Assembly: GCA_022925895.1 (NCBI GenBank)
Contig: JAKSYS010000434.1
Location: 1-53,084, forward strand
Reading direction: 5' to 3'
DNA length: 53,084 nucleotides
From: Fragilaria crotonensis
Taxonomy: Eukaryota > Bacillariophyta > Fragilariophyceae > Fragilariales > Fragilariaceae
The notes beneath the pieces were generated by a model. It had not been told where the DNA came from. It saw only the letters and a program-made list of their open reading frames with translations, and searched no databases. Within the stretch, counting starts at the first letter, position 1, and each line of letters begins with the position of its first letter. The position numbers and the translations under genes were made by a program. This document shows, piece by piece, positions 10,544 to 22,151 of this stretch.

Positions 10544-11875
10544 CTAGAGATTCTCCATGTCGCGGAAGTGGTCCAGCAGTGATTGTCGGAGTTCGTCCTT
10601 CTCCCTGCCTGCTGACATTGTCGAGCATAATTGAGCAACAACGGTAGAAATGGAATTCCGCCCCAAAAGAAATCGAATCCTCTCATTGTTGACATTTGGA
10701 AATGCTTCGATCAAATAACGCACATTGCGCTCGTGTTCATCGTCGTCGTCGTCATTGTCATTACTATGATTGCAGTCTTCGTCGTCGTCCCCCAAATCAA
10801 ACAAGGACGAATCGTTCAAGGATTCCTCAGCCAGCTGCGCCATGACATCATTTAAGGAATTTTCTTGGAGCATGGCGTACGAGCGATCCACGTCCACATC
10901 CGGGAAGGCCTCCTTGATTTGCCGCACCATGTCTTCGATTTCGGATGCTACCGCACCAGCATCAGCATCGTTACTGTTTGCAGTAGGCTGATGATGAGAA
11001 CCCGCACCAGCAGGAAAACCACGTGCGGATGACGCTTGACGCATCAGACAGAGCTCGGAGATGACTCTACGAAGAGATCGTCCTTCTCGTATCAACCGAC
11101 AAGTCTCCCGTCGGTCCACATCAGGAAATACTTGTAAAATCTGTTCCAACATTTGATCTTCTCGCTCCACTTCGTCTTGTGTAGTGGAGGGTCTGACAAG
11201 AGCTCCTCCATCTTGTGACAAGGAGTCTTCATCGAACGATGCCATTTCTTCAGGTATACTGGGTTCTACATTCAATAAATGTCGTTGGGGTCGTACTCGG
11301 GCTAGTCGTTCGACTGGACGACGATCGGGAACCGACCTTGCGGAGGATACTGTTGACGCTTCGGAAGCCGCCGCCGCCCCCACAACAGTTCGATTCACCT
11401 CGGTATCTTGACTTGTTGTTGTGCGTGAAGATGGTAGTGGACTTCGAGCAGGCCTTGTCTGTTCCATGGGAGGGAGCACTAGCAGACTGGGCTGTGCCAA
11501 GAGTTCCTCTCGGAATTGCTTCCGTCGATTGGGTTTCGGTACCTTTTGCGGTGGGGACGCAGACGGAGCTTGGTTCTTCGGTTTCTGTGGCAGGAGGGGT
11601 CCCAGTGTTTGTTTGAGAAAGGCCTTGGTAGATCCAAATGCGACCGCCTTGCGGGTAGTTGGACTGCTGTCAGAACAATTTGATGAATTGAAGTCACCCG
11701 AAAATTTGGCAGTTGTCGGCGAAGTTGACATGCCTGAATCGACATGATCGCAGTCTGGTATACTTCCATTTGAATTATGATGGCTATGATCAGGATGAGG
11801 ATCAGTGATTGGGTGCATTGGATGCCTTTGCCGCTGCTTTTGCCTCATTGTTGCAATCGTCGTTGTCGAATACAT
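10544..11875 (-). CDS. Protein with three CUE/UBA-like domains
   Basis: A 443-residue protein from the ATG at 11875. The N-terminal half is low-complexity, rich in Ser, Thr, Pro and His. Three related 40-residue helical repeats follow: about 239-278 (MLEQILQVFPDVDRRETCRL), 312-351 (MVRQIKEAFPDVDVDRSYAM) and 382-420 (NVRYLIEAFPNVNNERIRFL). Each ends in a hydrophobic VxxQLC-type helix. The F-P-x-V/D-x-x-x-I pattern is that of CUE domains, small three-helix modules that bind ubiquitin. An acidic stretch (DDDEDCNHSND, DDDDDEHE) separates repeats 2 and 3. The inferred role is polyubiquitin recognition, perhaps in endocytosis or protein turnover. No catalytic domain is present, so it is probably an adaptor. 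Three CUE-like copies in one chain is unusual; most CUE proteins have one. Confidence 0.75.
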   Translation of the reverse strand: MYSTTTIATMRQKQRQRHPMHPITDPHPDHSHHNSNGSIPDCDHVDSGMSTSPTTAKFSGDFNSSNCSDSSPTTRKAVAFGSTKAFLKQTLGPLLPQKPKNQAPSASPPQKVPKPNRRKQFREELLAQPSLLVLPPMEQTRPARSPLPSSRTTTSQDTEVNRTVVGAAAASEASTVSSARSVPDRRPVERLARVRPQRHLLNVEPSIPEEMASFDEDSLSQDGGALVRPSTTQDEVEREDQMLEQILQVFPDVDRRETCRLIREGRSLRRVISELCLMRQASSARGFPAGAGSHHQPTANSNDADAGAVASEIEDMVRQIKEAFPDVDVDRSYAMLQENSLNDVMAQLAEESLNDSSLFDLGDDDEDCNHSNDNDDDDDEHERNVRYLIEAFPNVNNERIRFLLGRNSISTVVAQLCSTMSAGREKDELRQSLLDHFRDMENL

Positions 11876-12848
11876 CGTCAAAGATATATGTTGATCAGTT
11901 GTCAGGATTTTAAATGAATGATGGCGTATTGGACTACGTGAATTCCGAGTATGTTCGTACTTGATAGTGATGAGCAGCTGTGTTTATGTTAGAGGTGCGA
12001 ACCTCGCCGTTATCACCAGGTGAATTACTTGAGTGGTCACACGAGTCCAGTTATGATTACTATGCATATCTCACAGTATGAGACGTGCTCTTCTCTCCCT
12101 TGTACATGTAATCCGAGTTCTTAGTACATACTCACATATGACATCCACTTTGTATATGTACGAGAAATTTGTTCGAAGTTCAAACAAGATTTAGCGAGGA
12201 CTCATGGCGTCGTGAAATGATATAAACATGTAGGTATACGTGTACCGTAGTACATACCAAAAAAATTCCATACCACTCGTCTATACAACCACTGGATGGC
12301 TCACTTCAACGCTCGACTTCGTTTGAGGTATGTCGTCATAGTTCTCCGTTACTCGAGTAAAGTACTCGGAGCACCTGAAGTTAACTGAAATGTCACACAC
12401 ATCATAATCGAAATTTGTCCATCGCTTGTCCAAACGAGCTTTTGAGGTTCTTGCCCTCGGGAATACTATTGAGGAGACGAGATGTCGGCTGGTCGTTTTC
12501 AGTCAACGGTACAACAGCCTTCTATTTGTAATTATGCTTGCCAACTCATGGTAGAAGCCTTGTATACTCTCTATGCATTGAGTGCATCATGGACATATGA
12601 TGAACGAATGGTGGTCTTGCAGACATGAACCTCCGTCCTCCAAAAACCATCTTTCTACTTCTATCGTTAGTCCGTAGCAGCACTGAGTGATGAAGGTAGA
12701 GTTTGTGCGTGTGTGCCTTACGCATAGAACCACCGCAACCACCATATGATAGATACATTAGGTCCTCCTCATAAAACAGTCGACGAATTCCTGTGCTCTT
12801 AGTGCGTGTGCTTTACTCTAGGTTCTCCATGTATTTATACATTTGACA
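11876..12848. other. Gene-free intergenic stretch
   Basis: Presumed promoter of the CUE-domain gene on the left and 3' flank of the MFS gene on the right. It contains repeated GTAC and ACTCGAG words. The word TACTCGGAGCACCTGA (12363-12378) recurs at about 50038. No gene seen. Confidence 0.4.
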
Positions 12849-15193
12849 TTAAACAAGTCGCGTGAGTTCGGTGGGACCATCAGCATCCATGTGCTCCTGT
12901 AGTTGTTGTCGACGGATCCAAGCTTGCCGACGACGTTCCGTATCGGAATTATCGGACTCTTCCAACAAGGCACTATCCTCCACCTCCTCCTCGTCGGACA
13001 CATGAAAATCTGCACATCGAATGCTCAGCGGACGGATTGTCTTGATTTCATCTCCAATTTCTTTCAATGCTGCACCCACAAACTGCATCGACTCTCGTGC
13101 GGCACCGGCATCCCAAGATCTCATGCGATCTTCAATCGAAACGTCTTCTTCCGGCAATGCCTTTTTCGGAATTTGTATTGGTGGCGAGGGAAGTGCTGGT
13201 GGTTCCATGCCAGTCACCTGTTGCTGCTTGGCGAGAGCTGTTGCAGCGTAGCGTGCCAATTCTGCATCCATGGCATCCTCATCCTTCGGCAGGGAATACG
13301 ATAACAAGAAAAGTTGAATGGCACTAATCGTCCAGAATACACTCAACTATATGTACATTGAAGAACGAAACGTGTCAGTATTCACAGTCGTACACATGGA
13401 TTCTTGTCAACAATTTGAATGCAACCACTCACCGTGAAATTGAACGAGAATTGACGATCAACGCGAAGGATGGCACTCATGAGTGTAATACTGGACGGGC
13501 CAGCCCCACGTGCCAATTGAATAATGAGGTTGGCAGCCGTCAGAGCTGCACCTCGGGATTCAGGCGGATTGACATTGAGCAAGCAGGGGCGTACAGAAAC
13601 AGAAGGCAGAGACGCAATAAAACCTCCAAGGAACGCATACCCGACAGCCAGAAAACCATGTGCATTCGTGAAATGGCCATTCAGTAGCCCCACGAAAGGA
13701 AAGATGCCCAGAAAGGTAGTTACCGCCATAAATACTGGCAGATAGGATCGGTTCCAATCAGAAATTATCTGACCCCAATAGCCACCCAGGATACCACCCG
13801 CAGCACCTCCAGCGCCAAATACAGCGACGAGATAGGTTGCATCGGGAACGCTGAAACCTCGTTCTTGCGACAGGTAATCATTCAGAAAAACAAAGATAAT
13901 ACCCCACGGTATCGACGAAAAGAAACCCTGCCAGATAAGTAGCATGTTGGACTGACTGTTGCGCATTGTTTGGCAAAAGCCAGACCATGTGAGTTTCCGC
14001 TCGTAACTAGTTCCATGTTTCAGCATCGCTTGCAGTACGGCTTCCTTGCCACCCCGAACGGGTTCTCGCACAAGCAGTAATACTAGTGCAGCGGATACGA
14101 TTGTCAGGACGGCAGACACATAGAATGCATGAGGCCAGCCCTTGCTGCTACCGACTACGCCAGCGTATACTTGTCCGGCAATGATTCCCAATCCCATCAT
14201 GGCCGTCAACCCGGACGAGGCTGCGTTACGTTCATGCGTATCAAACAAATCACCAAGTAAGGAGAATGCCACTGGAACTGATCCACTCATGAAGCTACCA
14301 TTCAGTAGGCGTGCAAAGAAGAGCATGCGGTACGATTGACTTGCGCCCGTCAGCCACGAGGAGAATCCACCCAAGGCGACTGTGAGACAAAATAGATACT
14401 TTCGATTGTACACGTCCGCCAGGATGCCAATTCCAGCCGATATGGGTAAACTCAATACACCCGTCGCGAGTGCCACGTTGGCTCCCAAGTAAACGTCACG
14501 TTCGGTGTCGGAAAAGCCAAAGTCGTCAGCCATTTGCGTGAGATTGGGTGCCATACAATTTTGAGGAGACCAAATGGCCATGAATGCCAATCCTAGTATC
14601 AAGGATTGGGCATGTAGTGTTTCGTGCATTTTTGTTCGCTTCTTGGTCGCACTGGCGGGTGGTGGGGACAGCAAGTCTCGAGGTAGAATCTGATACGCTT
14701 CGGGAGATCCCGGTTGGGACATATCGGACAATTCGCCATCGAAGACATGGCTGTCAAACATTGATTCTGGTAATACTTCAGAAGCTGTTGACGATGAAGT
14801 TGATAGTTGCAATGATGACGATTGTAGTGGCTCGTGATAATGATGATGGTACGCTGCGTTTGTGCAATCTCCATACATGGAAGTACCTTGATTCGGATAG
14901 ACGCAGTACTTTTGTTTTTCGCGTCCTCCGAAGACGGACCGTCTGTCTGTACCTAATACTTCCGGGATGTCGGTAGAAATGTCTCTCACATTGCTGTAAG
15001 GTATCGTCAAGTCAGAATGCAGAGGAATGATAGGGTCGCAGTGATGTTGGTAGGAGGCGGATGAGTTGTATGTTGCTTCATCCTCGACATACGCTGCCTG
15101 GGCTGATTCTGGCATAGTTTGCAGTGCCTGTGATAGATAACTCTCCCTTTGGGGTAGCTTTTCGTCGGGGTAAAGGTCCTTGTCTATGCCCAT
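12849..15193 (-). CDS. Spinster-like MFS transporter, two exons
   Basis: Exon 1 is 15193-13433 and exon 2 is 13346-12849. The 86-nt intron has a GTGAGT donor and an ATATAG acceptor, and splicing falls between codons (FNFT/LSVFWT). The product is 752 residues. About 190 cytosolic, Ser-rich residues come first, then twelve predicted membrane helices. The last helix (SVFWTISAIQLFLLSYSLP) is encoded by exon 2, so the intron is needed for a complete fold. The MFS A-motif appears as GILADVYNRK (256-265). The pattern AIWSPQNCMAPNLTQMADDF and the VAFSLLGDLF segment resemble Spinster-family lipid or sphingolipid transporters. The C-terminal tail of about 130 residues is acidic (SDEEEVEDSALLEESDNSD) and probably cytosolic. 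The substrate is unknown; the long tails suggest regulated trafficking. Confidence 0.82.
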
Positions 15194-15722
15194 GCTGCTC
15201 CCTCTGCAAGTAGATTCGGTTTATGAGTATTGTTATGAGAGGGTGAAGAAATGCCACCAGGGACGCTGCAAGTGTACTACGTATGAAATACCCGAGTACC
15301 AGGTACAAGCACGTAGAGAGGGTCGCATACCATGTGTGACGAGTGTGGAGTATGTCTACACAGTACACAGGAATATAGTGTACCTACCTGAATACCTACA
15401 TAAGAATATAGTCTACGTACCTGAGTACCTACATACTTGCATTCTGCTGTCGTAAAGTACGTCCTCGTACACCAGTGCTGTACATCTCTCCCTTGCCTGA
15501 GTACATACACCTGAAATTTGTGGTTCAGCATTCCTATTCCGAGCGTTGGGCACACTGACAAAATTGACAACCATCCATCGAACGTCGAACGCAAGTCGAA
15601 TCTTGCTTGTTAAATCTGTGATGGGATCAATCTCAGAGGGTTTAGTGCTACATACTTGAGTACTCAACAATCAGTCAATAATAGTTCCTTCTGACCCTGT
15701 CCTTCACCCTTCATCGCCTTTG
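15194..15722. other. Intergenic region with short tandem repeat
   Basis: Divergent promoter region between the MFS gene and the small secreted or plastid gene. It includes the 33-bp tandem repeat at 15371-15436 and many GTAC words. No gene seen. Confidence 0.45.
15371..15436. repeat. Tandem 33-bp repeat, two copies
   Basis: 15371-15403 and 15404-15436 both read GAATATAGT followed by GTACCT and ACCTGA-TACCTACATA, with about four differences. Confidence 0.8.
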
Positions 15723-16190
15723 ATGAACCGCATTGCTGCTGTCGTGTTGCTCCTGCTCGTGACAACAGAATGGTCCTGCGCCTGGGTGCCGTCCGTGACA
15801 AGTCGAACTCGAACACGACGTGGCGGTGCGTTTGTCGTTGGTGACACCAAGGATCCAAGCAATTCCTTCACAGATGGATCGCCCTATAGCAGGGAACTTG
15901 AGGAGATTGAAGAAATGGGTGGTGATCCATTCTTCTTCACTCCACCGCAGGAGGGTGACGACGATCAAACTCTAGATGATCAAGACGAATTTGTCGATGC
16001 AACATCAGTGTTATCTCCGTCCTTCCTCTCGGCGGTTGATACGGTAGAAGCTATATCTGCTGTTGAAGAACGATACGCCACGGATGGAAAAGGTCCAACT
16101 CCCTCGAAGAAGGCTAGCAAGTTTACTGACAGCCTTGCGTTTGAATGGGACGGCACAGTCGACGAAGATGCTCATTTGGGACTGGATTGA
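15723..16190 (+). CDS. Small acidic protein, probably plastid-targeted
   Basis: A 155-residue protein. The ATG at 15723 starts a signal peptide (MNRIAAVVLLLLVTTEWS) that ends at CAWVPSV. A bulky aromatic (W) right after the cleavage site, followed by a basic, hydroxylated stretch (SVTSRTRTRRGG), fits the bipartite plastid-import signal of diatoms, where F, W, Y or L at +1 is required. The mature part is strongly acidic (ELEEIEEMGGD, EGDDDQTLDDQDEF) and ends in EWDGTVDEDAHLGLD. No family recognised. Plastid targeting is inference; simple secretion is the alternative. Confidence 0.6.
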   Translation: MNRIAAVVLLLLVTTEWSCAWVPSVTSRTRTRRGGAFVVGDTKDPSNSFTDGSPYSRELEEIEEMGGDPFFFTPPQEGDDDQTLDDQDEFVDATSVLSPSFLSAVDTVEAISAVEERYATDGKGPTPSKKASKFTDSLAFEWDGTVDEDAHLGLD

Positions 16191-16527
16191 ATCCTTCATC
16201 CAAAAGTCGCAGACTCTATAATTGATTTTGGAGCGTTCCTCATGCTGGAATTTGTGTCCCAGAAGCAAGCAACCAACAAATTTCATCTCTCCGGGATACG
16301 AACAAGGTATCCTAAAATAGTTCTTCCTTTTAGATAACTTTCTGCGCAACTATCTTTTGAGCAAACAGGTTAAGAAGAATATATAAAGGGTTTCCGTGAT
16401 GTTGGTCGTCTCAAAGTAGCATATGCAGCCCCTTGACCAAGATGGAATGGGGTGTAACAAAGTATTAAGTTGTGACAATCATGTGCATGCATGTCTCTCA
16501 AGTTGTTGGCGCCTACCCTGGCGATAC
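16191..16527. other. 3' flank before a transposon
   Basis: 3' untranslated or spacer DNA, with no gene or repeat recognised up to the inverted-repeat end of the next element. Confidence 0.4.
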
Positions 16528-16563
16528 TGTTGTACCGGTACCACTAGAGACCATTCGGTGTTA
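16528..16563 (+). repeat. Left terminal inverted repeat of the 5.9-kb element
   Basis: TGTTGTACC, then CACTAGAGACCATT at 16542-16555; inverted partner at about 22424-22459. Confidence 0.7.
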
Positions 16564-16719
16564 AATTCATTTGATCGATCCAGCCGGCCAAGCGTTATCT
16601 GTCAGTTTTACTGTTGAATTTTGACTGAACGAAATTTCATACTTTACAACAGAGAAAATAACGGTCAAAAGTCATTTTCAAAGCTCCGTAACTCGACGAA
16701 TTCATGTAACAAAGTGATC

Positions 16720-16770
16720 AGCGTGCACTATGCTGTTCCTTGCATGGTGTTGAATGACATAGTGCACGCT
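16720..16770. repeat. Perfect 13-bp stem-loop
   Basis: AGCGTGCACTATG (16720-16732) and its exact reverse complement CATAGTGCACGCT (16758-16770) are separated by 25 bases. It lies inside the left part of the 5.9-kb element, upstream of its first ORF, and may be a subterminal or transcript structure. Confidence 0.7.
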
Positions 16771-16967
16771 GTCCGAGTAATTCCCAATTTTGACGACGTC
16801 GTTTATGGGTGTGGAACAGTACTTCCACGTGGAAGAATAATAGAAGTTGTACTGAATCCCAAGTAGACTCTACGTTAAAAGATTTTTTGTTGTTCTTTTC
16901 TTCCGTGGCCGATAATATCCTACTGAGATCTGAGAGCATGACACACTTGACGCAATGAAAAGCGATC

Positions 16968-19900
16968 ATGCAGCGACATCAACTCTACAGGTGTTCAAGA
17001 AGTACCGAAATCACATGCCTGACGTTTGGGGCAAACAGAAAAGAAGACTTCCCAGATCACTTCTTTTGTCATGGATGTGACCTTGTTGAAGATGCGGTGA
17101 TGACGAGCATGAATCGTCATCCAAACCGAAATTCAAAGAGGTACCGATGTACCGGTGGTCACACCGATTTGACAAAACCAACGACTCTGAAGAAACTCTA
17201 TCGACCGAGTAATGTCCGACCTGAAAGGCCAGCAGGGTCCTCGCTCTCCTTTAAAAGCAACCGTGACAGAAATGATGTCGCAGCTGAGGAAATGAGCATC
17301 ACTACTTCTGATACGAGGGAAACTACTTCTTCAAGTGTCACGAATAATGTTCAAGGTTCTGAATGTAATTTTGACGAATTGGGCAAATTTGCCGAAAGCA
17401 TTCATGATAATGGTATCATGACACCAGCACCGCACAGAGATGTATTGTCTTGTGACCCTCGAAGATTGTTTACCGCTGCCGATAGCTTCTCCACATTGGC
17501 GGCTCCCAGTTATACTCCAGCACCACCTGCTGATGGAGCGCAATCGGATAATGCAGCTGTTGCCAATGCACCCCTCACCTGCACGACAGTCTCATCAATC
17601 TCAACAGGAAATAGTAGCACCGTATATGAACTTGAACTCGAAATCACTTTGCTACGACAACGTTGCCTGGAGCTTGATGAGAGAAATGCATCTCGATAAG
17701 ACAGTTCAGGTGCTCACGGCGCAAATTGCTGCTGCACATTGTCAGCAACGAGCGCAGCGACAAGAATGCTGGCAGACAGGAAAGAGAAGCAATGCAGATC
17801 CATCCTCAAACAAATGATGACTTAAATGTTCTCAAGCAGTATGATAACGATGATAGTAATGCAGCAACTGCCGCAGAAAAACTCAGAAAACAAAGGCTTC
17901 GTGTATGTGGCGAGAATCTTCACCTGACACAAACACTCTCCACCCTGATTGAGAACTTTATTTCAAGAACAGATCTTGCGGATCGAAGAAAGTTTCCGGA
18001 GTCTCGATTGGCTAAGATAGTTGTCGATAGCGTGACGGTCTTTGAATGGACCCATTCTGAAATTATGCGATTTGCGAGGAGCCAACAGAGAACCACCTCT
18101 ACTACTACTACTAATGATGAGTATAACACAACAACACAACAGGAACTCACGTCAGCGCTACTGGCAGTGCTTCATAAGAGAAAGCAAGGCCGCCATCGCA
18201 GCGACAAAAGGAAAGCAGCCCTGTTGGTTGAATGCGTGTGGGACGATGGTTTTCTCAATGGAGAAGCGAAAGCATGCATAATCGATAAAGTTCGTCAATA
18301 CCTCCGACAACACGTGTTTTCCCCATGGAAAATACTGAAGGCTATGGACATAGCGGGTTTCAAACTAAGCTTGACAGGGATTGAACTTTTGCGCCGTGTT
18401 GAGAATTCATCGAAGTATGGCCGAGGCTCGCTTCCAAGCAAATCTACAATTCTTCGTTCGGCTCGAAAGTTGGAGGCTGCTGCTTCAGCAGTATGTCCAT
18501 ACACCATGATTGGGCGATCATTTTGCACAGACTTGCAAAATGATGAGATTGAAGACAACGTTGTTGGCGAAGGCTTTGAATTTGATGCCATAAAGGTTAC
18601 GGAGACACTCTTTAGAGCATATGGCTTAATGGATGAAGCCAAGCGACGTCCTGTGGAGTTGGGGCTTGCATCTGACGGAGCGCAGCTTACCAACACAATC
18701 TCACATGTTGCGGCAGGCTTGAAGTTCAACAGCGTTGCCATGAGAGATCCCATTACAAAGCAGCCGATGCTCCTTCACAGTCCGGACTCCTGGTACAGAG
18801 TCGCAATCTCTGTTTTCCTTTGAGAATTGTCATCGCTAAAGACAGCAAGAAGACACTTGAGGGCTTTCGGTCGCTCTACAAGAGCTTTAATGCTGGTGAA
18901 GTTGCAGAGGCATTGGAGTGTCGTCCATTCAAGATGTCATTCCCTGGTGACATGAAACTACAATGGAGTGCACTGGACGAAGGCGGGGCAGCCAAAGTTA
19001 AAGAAATTTTGTTACATTTGCCCTTGCCGATCATCAACTATCCACATTCCCCAGGATAAGACAAAATGTCCTTTGTGTATCAACAAGACTGTACTAGGAC
19101 ACGGAGAAGAAGATGGTGAGGACGAGTGCTATCATTACCCTTTTTTCCGATCCGGGTGTCAGAGCAACATTGAATGAAGAGCTCGATGTCCTTACTTCCT
19201 TCTTGAAATCCCAGATAATGGAATCATTTTTCCGATGAAGACAATGTAGATAGGAGAGACAAACAAAGAATGCATGTTAGGCGACCAGGTGAACTTACGG
19301 TTGTTGGCGATCTACTGGATATTGACTTTCAACCCAGTACAACTCGGGATAAGGCAGCATGGGCTGCGCACATTACTGCCGAACTTTCTGAACGGGGAAT
19401 GTCCATAAGTGGAATTCTTCAAGAACGCAAGAGCGATTACGAGGTTCTATTGAAAGAACAGCGAGCCCAAGATCTATCTCGTATGCTGAAAGAGAGCGAA
19501 CCGAAGGAACGAGCAATGTACCTTGTGCTGCAGGCAGTGGTGTGCATCCTTCACTTAGAGAACCGAGTGGGTTTGAAATCGATCGAGAGCATTCTTCGAT
19601 CAGGTCTCTCCAATTCACAAAAGGGGATTCTTGATTGGACTACTGGAGGAGCAAAGCATCGGCAAGACCAGTATGTGCATCGGATTTCCAATATAATCGG
19701 AAGCCAGATTCTTGGAACTGTTGTTGCTCCTGCGCAATGGCGATTTCTCTTTCTGATGATGGAGTGAGTATGGGAACTTTGTCTATGGATAACAATCGGA
19801 CACGATCCATAATGAATTCGATTGAGCTCCTTATTGAAGTGTCGTTTCCAAATGCACCTGATATCAATAGACTGCGACTGCTTCGTTGTTTTCCAAAGTA

Positions 19901-20504
19901 CAGGGCAGCAATGGCCCTGCTTCGAAAAAATACCGACTTGAATGAAGACGAGATAGCAACATTTCAATGTCTCGTTGATGGTTGGTTCAACGACTGGGTC
20001 AAAGTATATGGAAAGGAAGGGTGTACGAACTATACACACATGCTTTCATCCTCGCATGTTATGAAGTACATGCAGGAATGGAAGTGTCTGCATCGGTTTT
20101 CTCAGCAAGGGTGGGAAGCATTAAACGCACTCATCAAGTCTTACTTTTTCCGTCGGACAAACCGTGGAGGTTTATCAAGGAATGGTACACGGAAAAGTAA
20201 GCTGCTTGGTATCGCAAGGTGGTTGCAAAGGCGCATAATGTGGTACAGCGGGCAAGGCGATGCACTTTTTCTTGATGACGATCATCATGTTGATGAAGAA
20301 AATGGTAGTGATGGTTCTGGCGACAGCCGGAATACTGGCAACTGTGATGACAATGATAGCACAAGCGTCGATGACAACAGTTACAACAGCACCGAACAAG
20401 ACGACTCCTTCACTTTGGAGGATGACGATGATTTCAGTATTTGCACATCAAATAGCGATGTTAGCAATACATCTACTACTAGCAACAACCATGGGCTTGT
20501 TTAG
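16968..20504 (+). pseudogene. Transposase-like gene of the 5.9-kb element, frameshifted
   Basis: One protein of roughly 1,150 residues broken into at least five frames. The N-terminus has a C-x-x-C motif (FFCHGCDLVEDAVM), then a coiled coil (LELEITLLRQRCLELDERN). The core (17726-18823) contains LASDGAQLTNTISHVAAGLK. A one-base shift near 18789 restores LVQSRNLCFPLRIVIAKDSK. Another near 19004 restores a cysteine cluster (KFCYICPC, then KCPLC). Further shifts lie near 19220 and 19745. The C-terminal part (to 20504) has VDGWFNDWVKVYGKEGCTNY, THMLSSSHVMKYMQEWK, FSQQGWEALNALIKSYFFRR and IARWLQRRIMWYSG, then an acidic low-complexity tail. The family is repeated in diatoms and some algae; I infer a transposase role from the inverted ends, not from an identified DDE triad. 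Most breaks lie in homopolymers or short repeats. Confidence 0.75.
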
Positions 20505-20516
20505 CCTAAGTTCATA

Positions 20517-22151
20517 CTATTCGAGCATTTTTTGAATTTGTTGATGGACATCGTCGGCATCGGTGTAGATCACAATCTCAGATGAGTGGACCATCTTTGT
20601 TCTCTTTGTTACATTGTCAACAATCTTGTACACTCGCTTTGCATGAATTTCGTTTGTAAACACTCGCTGTATCTGCATGACGTACAAGCCATCCACAAAT
20701 TCCATTCCTGGAACAATGTCATTCATCTGGTCAACTGAAGAGCTGTCGGAACAAGGGTTTTGTAACGAGCTTGATGTATCTCCTCGTTCGTCGGCACATG
20801 CGGCGGCAACTCCAACAGAAGCGAGAGTACCGATGGACTTGTTGGTGACAACCATCTTGCGATATCGAAGGACAATCTTCAGCACACCTTCTGAAGCATC
20901 GTATGCCAGATCTATACCATCATCTGTCGTACATCGCCTGAAGGGACCATGATCAGAAGAGCCAGATGTGCCTTTTGCTCCATTTGAATCGGTCTCCTGT
21001 TCAGACGGGCACAATATAATGTTCAAGACATCGTTAAAACTCAACGATGACTTTCCGTCACTATACTTTGGTCGCTGTTTCCTTACACCGAATCCAGCCA
21101 TTATTCCAAACAATCGCCGAAAGGCAATCATTTTCTCTTTTGTGTCGAAACGGATAACGTCCAAAGACCCGACATGCGGACATGAATGGAAAGTGAGTCC
21201 CCATGACAGAACGGCTTTCGGTTGTGTGTATCTAACTTCGGGAACACTGTGTATCGTCCCTTCGCAAGCCAAGCTGCTTTTTATGTAAAACCAACTGCAA
21301 CTTGGCAGCTGAAGCTTCGTCGTTTTCACTGCAAAGTCACCTTGTGACTGCGCCACTCGGCAAAGACTGCGTTGCATATCTTGACGTATCTGTCTGATAC
21401 TGTTAAAAATCATCTGACAGTGATCCACCGACCACAGTTTGCGAAAATGCTCGTGACAGCTCGGGAATGGGGGACACAAATTCCGAGGAATACAAGAGAC
21501 GTGTCCCTCAGAATCTATCCGATACTTTAATAGGTAAGCATTGAACATTCCACGACAATCATCGAATGTGTTTGTAAGCAGCACACCACCATCAACCTCA
21601 GGAAAAACAAACGACAGCCCAACAACTGCTGACGAAGGAATCCAATCATATGCACAGAGCTGAACAAGTCGCTGCCATGTAGACTCGCCATCACGCGCTT
21701 GTGACGACTCGGCTTGATTAAGAACAAGTTTGCTTGAGATCAAGGAGTGATCTTTGAATAGGTTAATCTTCACATATTGAAGTGGCACATCTGGTGGCTG
21801 CTGCGATGCTAACTCATCGGGAAATGTTAAATTTGCAAAGTGCTCCAGATTGTCAATTTCTTCGACTGAATCAACCACTTGAATGATTCGACCAACAGAT
21901 GTTGGGAGCTTCTTCAAAGAATGCACTCCTTGATGATCTTCAAGTTCGTTCATTGGTGTCAATTGTTCCTTGTTGTTTCCCTCCCTTGAAGGCAGAGTTG
22001 CCGACGACAAAGGTTGCACTCCATTTCTATACAGGATGAAGCTTCCTGGTGTTATCGAGATCTTCAGGCTTGGAACATAGAGTGTAGTCTTGAATGATGA
22101 AGGGCTAAGTTCGTCCCATGATGCTGCAAAAGCACCAGTTGGATGATGCAT
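20517..22151 (-). CDS. Intact second ORF of the 5.9-kb element
   Basis: A 544-residue ORF from the ATG at 22151, with no internal break, convergent with the decayed transposase-like gene. It contains TWQRLVQLCAYDWIPSSAVV, FEDCRG-like NTFDDCRGMFNAYLLKYRID, FPSCHEHFRKLWSVDHCQMI, and a C-terminal module with GMEFVDGLYVMQIQRV and AKRVYKIVDNVTKRTKMVH. The last module could be a small beta-barrel. I recognise no catalytic motif. Its place between the inverted ends suggests an element-encoded accessory protein, but a captured host gene is possible. It is striking that this ORF is open while its partner is broken. Confidence 0.6.
   Translation of the reverse strand: MHHPTGAFAASWDELSPSSFKTTLYVPSLKISITPGSFILYRNGVQPLSSATLPSREGNNKEQLTPMNELEDHQGVHSLKKLPTSVGRIIQVVDSVEEIDNLEHFANLTFPDELASQQPPDVPLQYVKINLFKDHSLISSKLVLNQAESSQARDGESTWQRLVQLCAYDWIPSSAVVGLSFVFPEVDGGVLLTNTFDDCRGMFNAYLLKYRIDSEGHVSCIPRNLCPPFPSCHEHFRKLWSVDHCQMIFNSIRQIRQDMQRSLCRVAQSQGDFAVKTTKLQLPSCSWFYIKSSLACEGTIHSVPEVRYTQPKAVLSWGLTFHSCPHVGSLDVIRFDTKEKMIAFRRLFGIMAGFGVRKQRPKYSDGKSSLSFNDVLNIILCPSEQETDSNGAKGTSGSSDHGPFRRCTTDDGIDLAYDASEGVLKIVLRYRKMVVTNKSIGTLASVGVAAACADERGDTSSSLQNPCSDSSSVDQMNDIVPGMEFVDGLYVMQIQRVFTNEIHAKRVYKIVDNVTKRTKMVHSSEIVIYTDADDVHQQIQKMLE

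Noticed and set aside
11184..11747. Plus-strand frames opposite the CUE-domain gene
   Set aside because: Antisense shadows of the Ser/Pro-rich coding strand.
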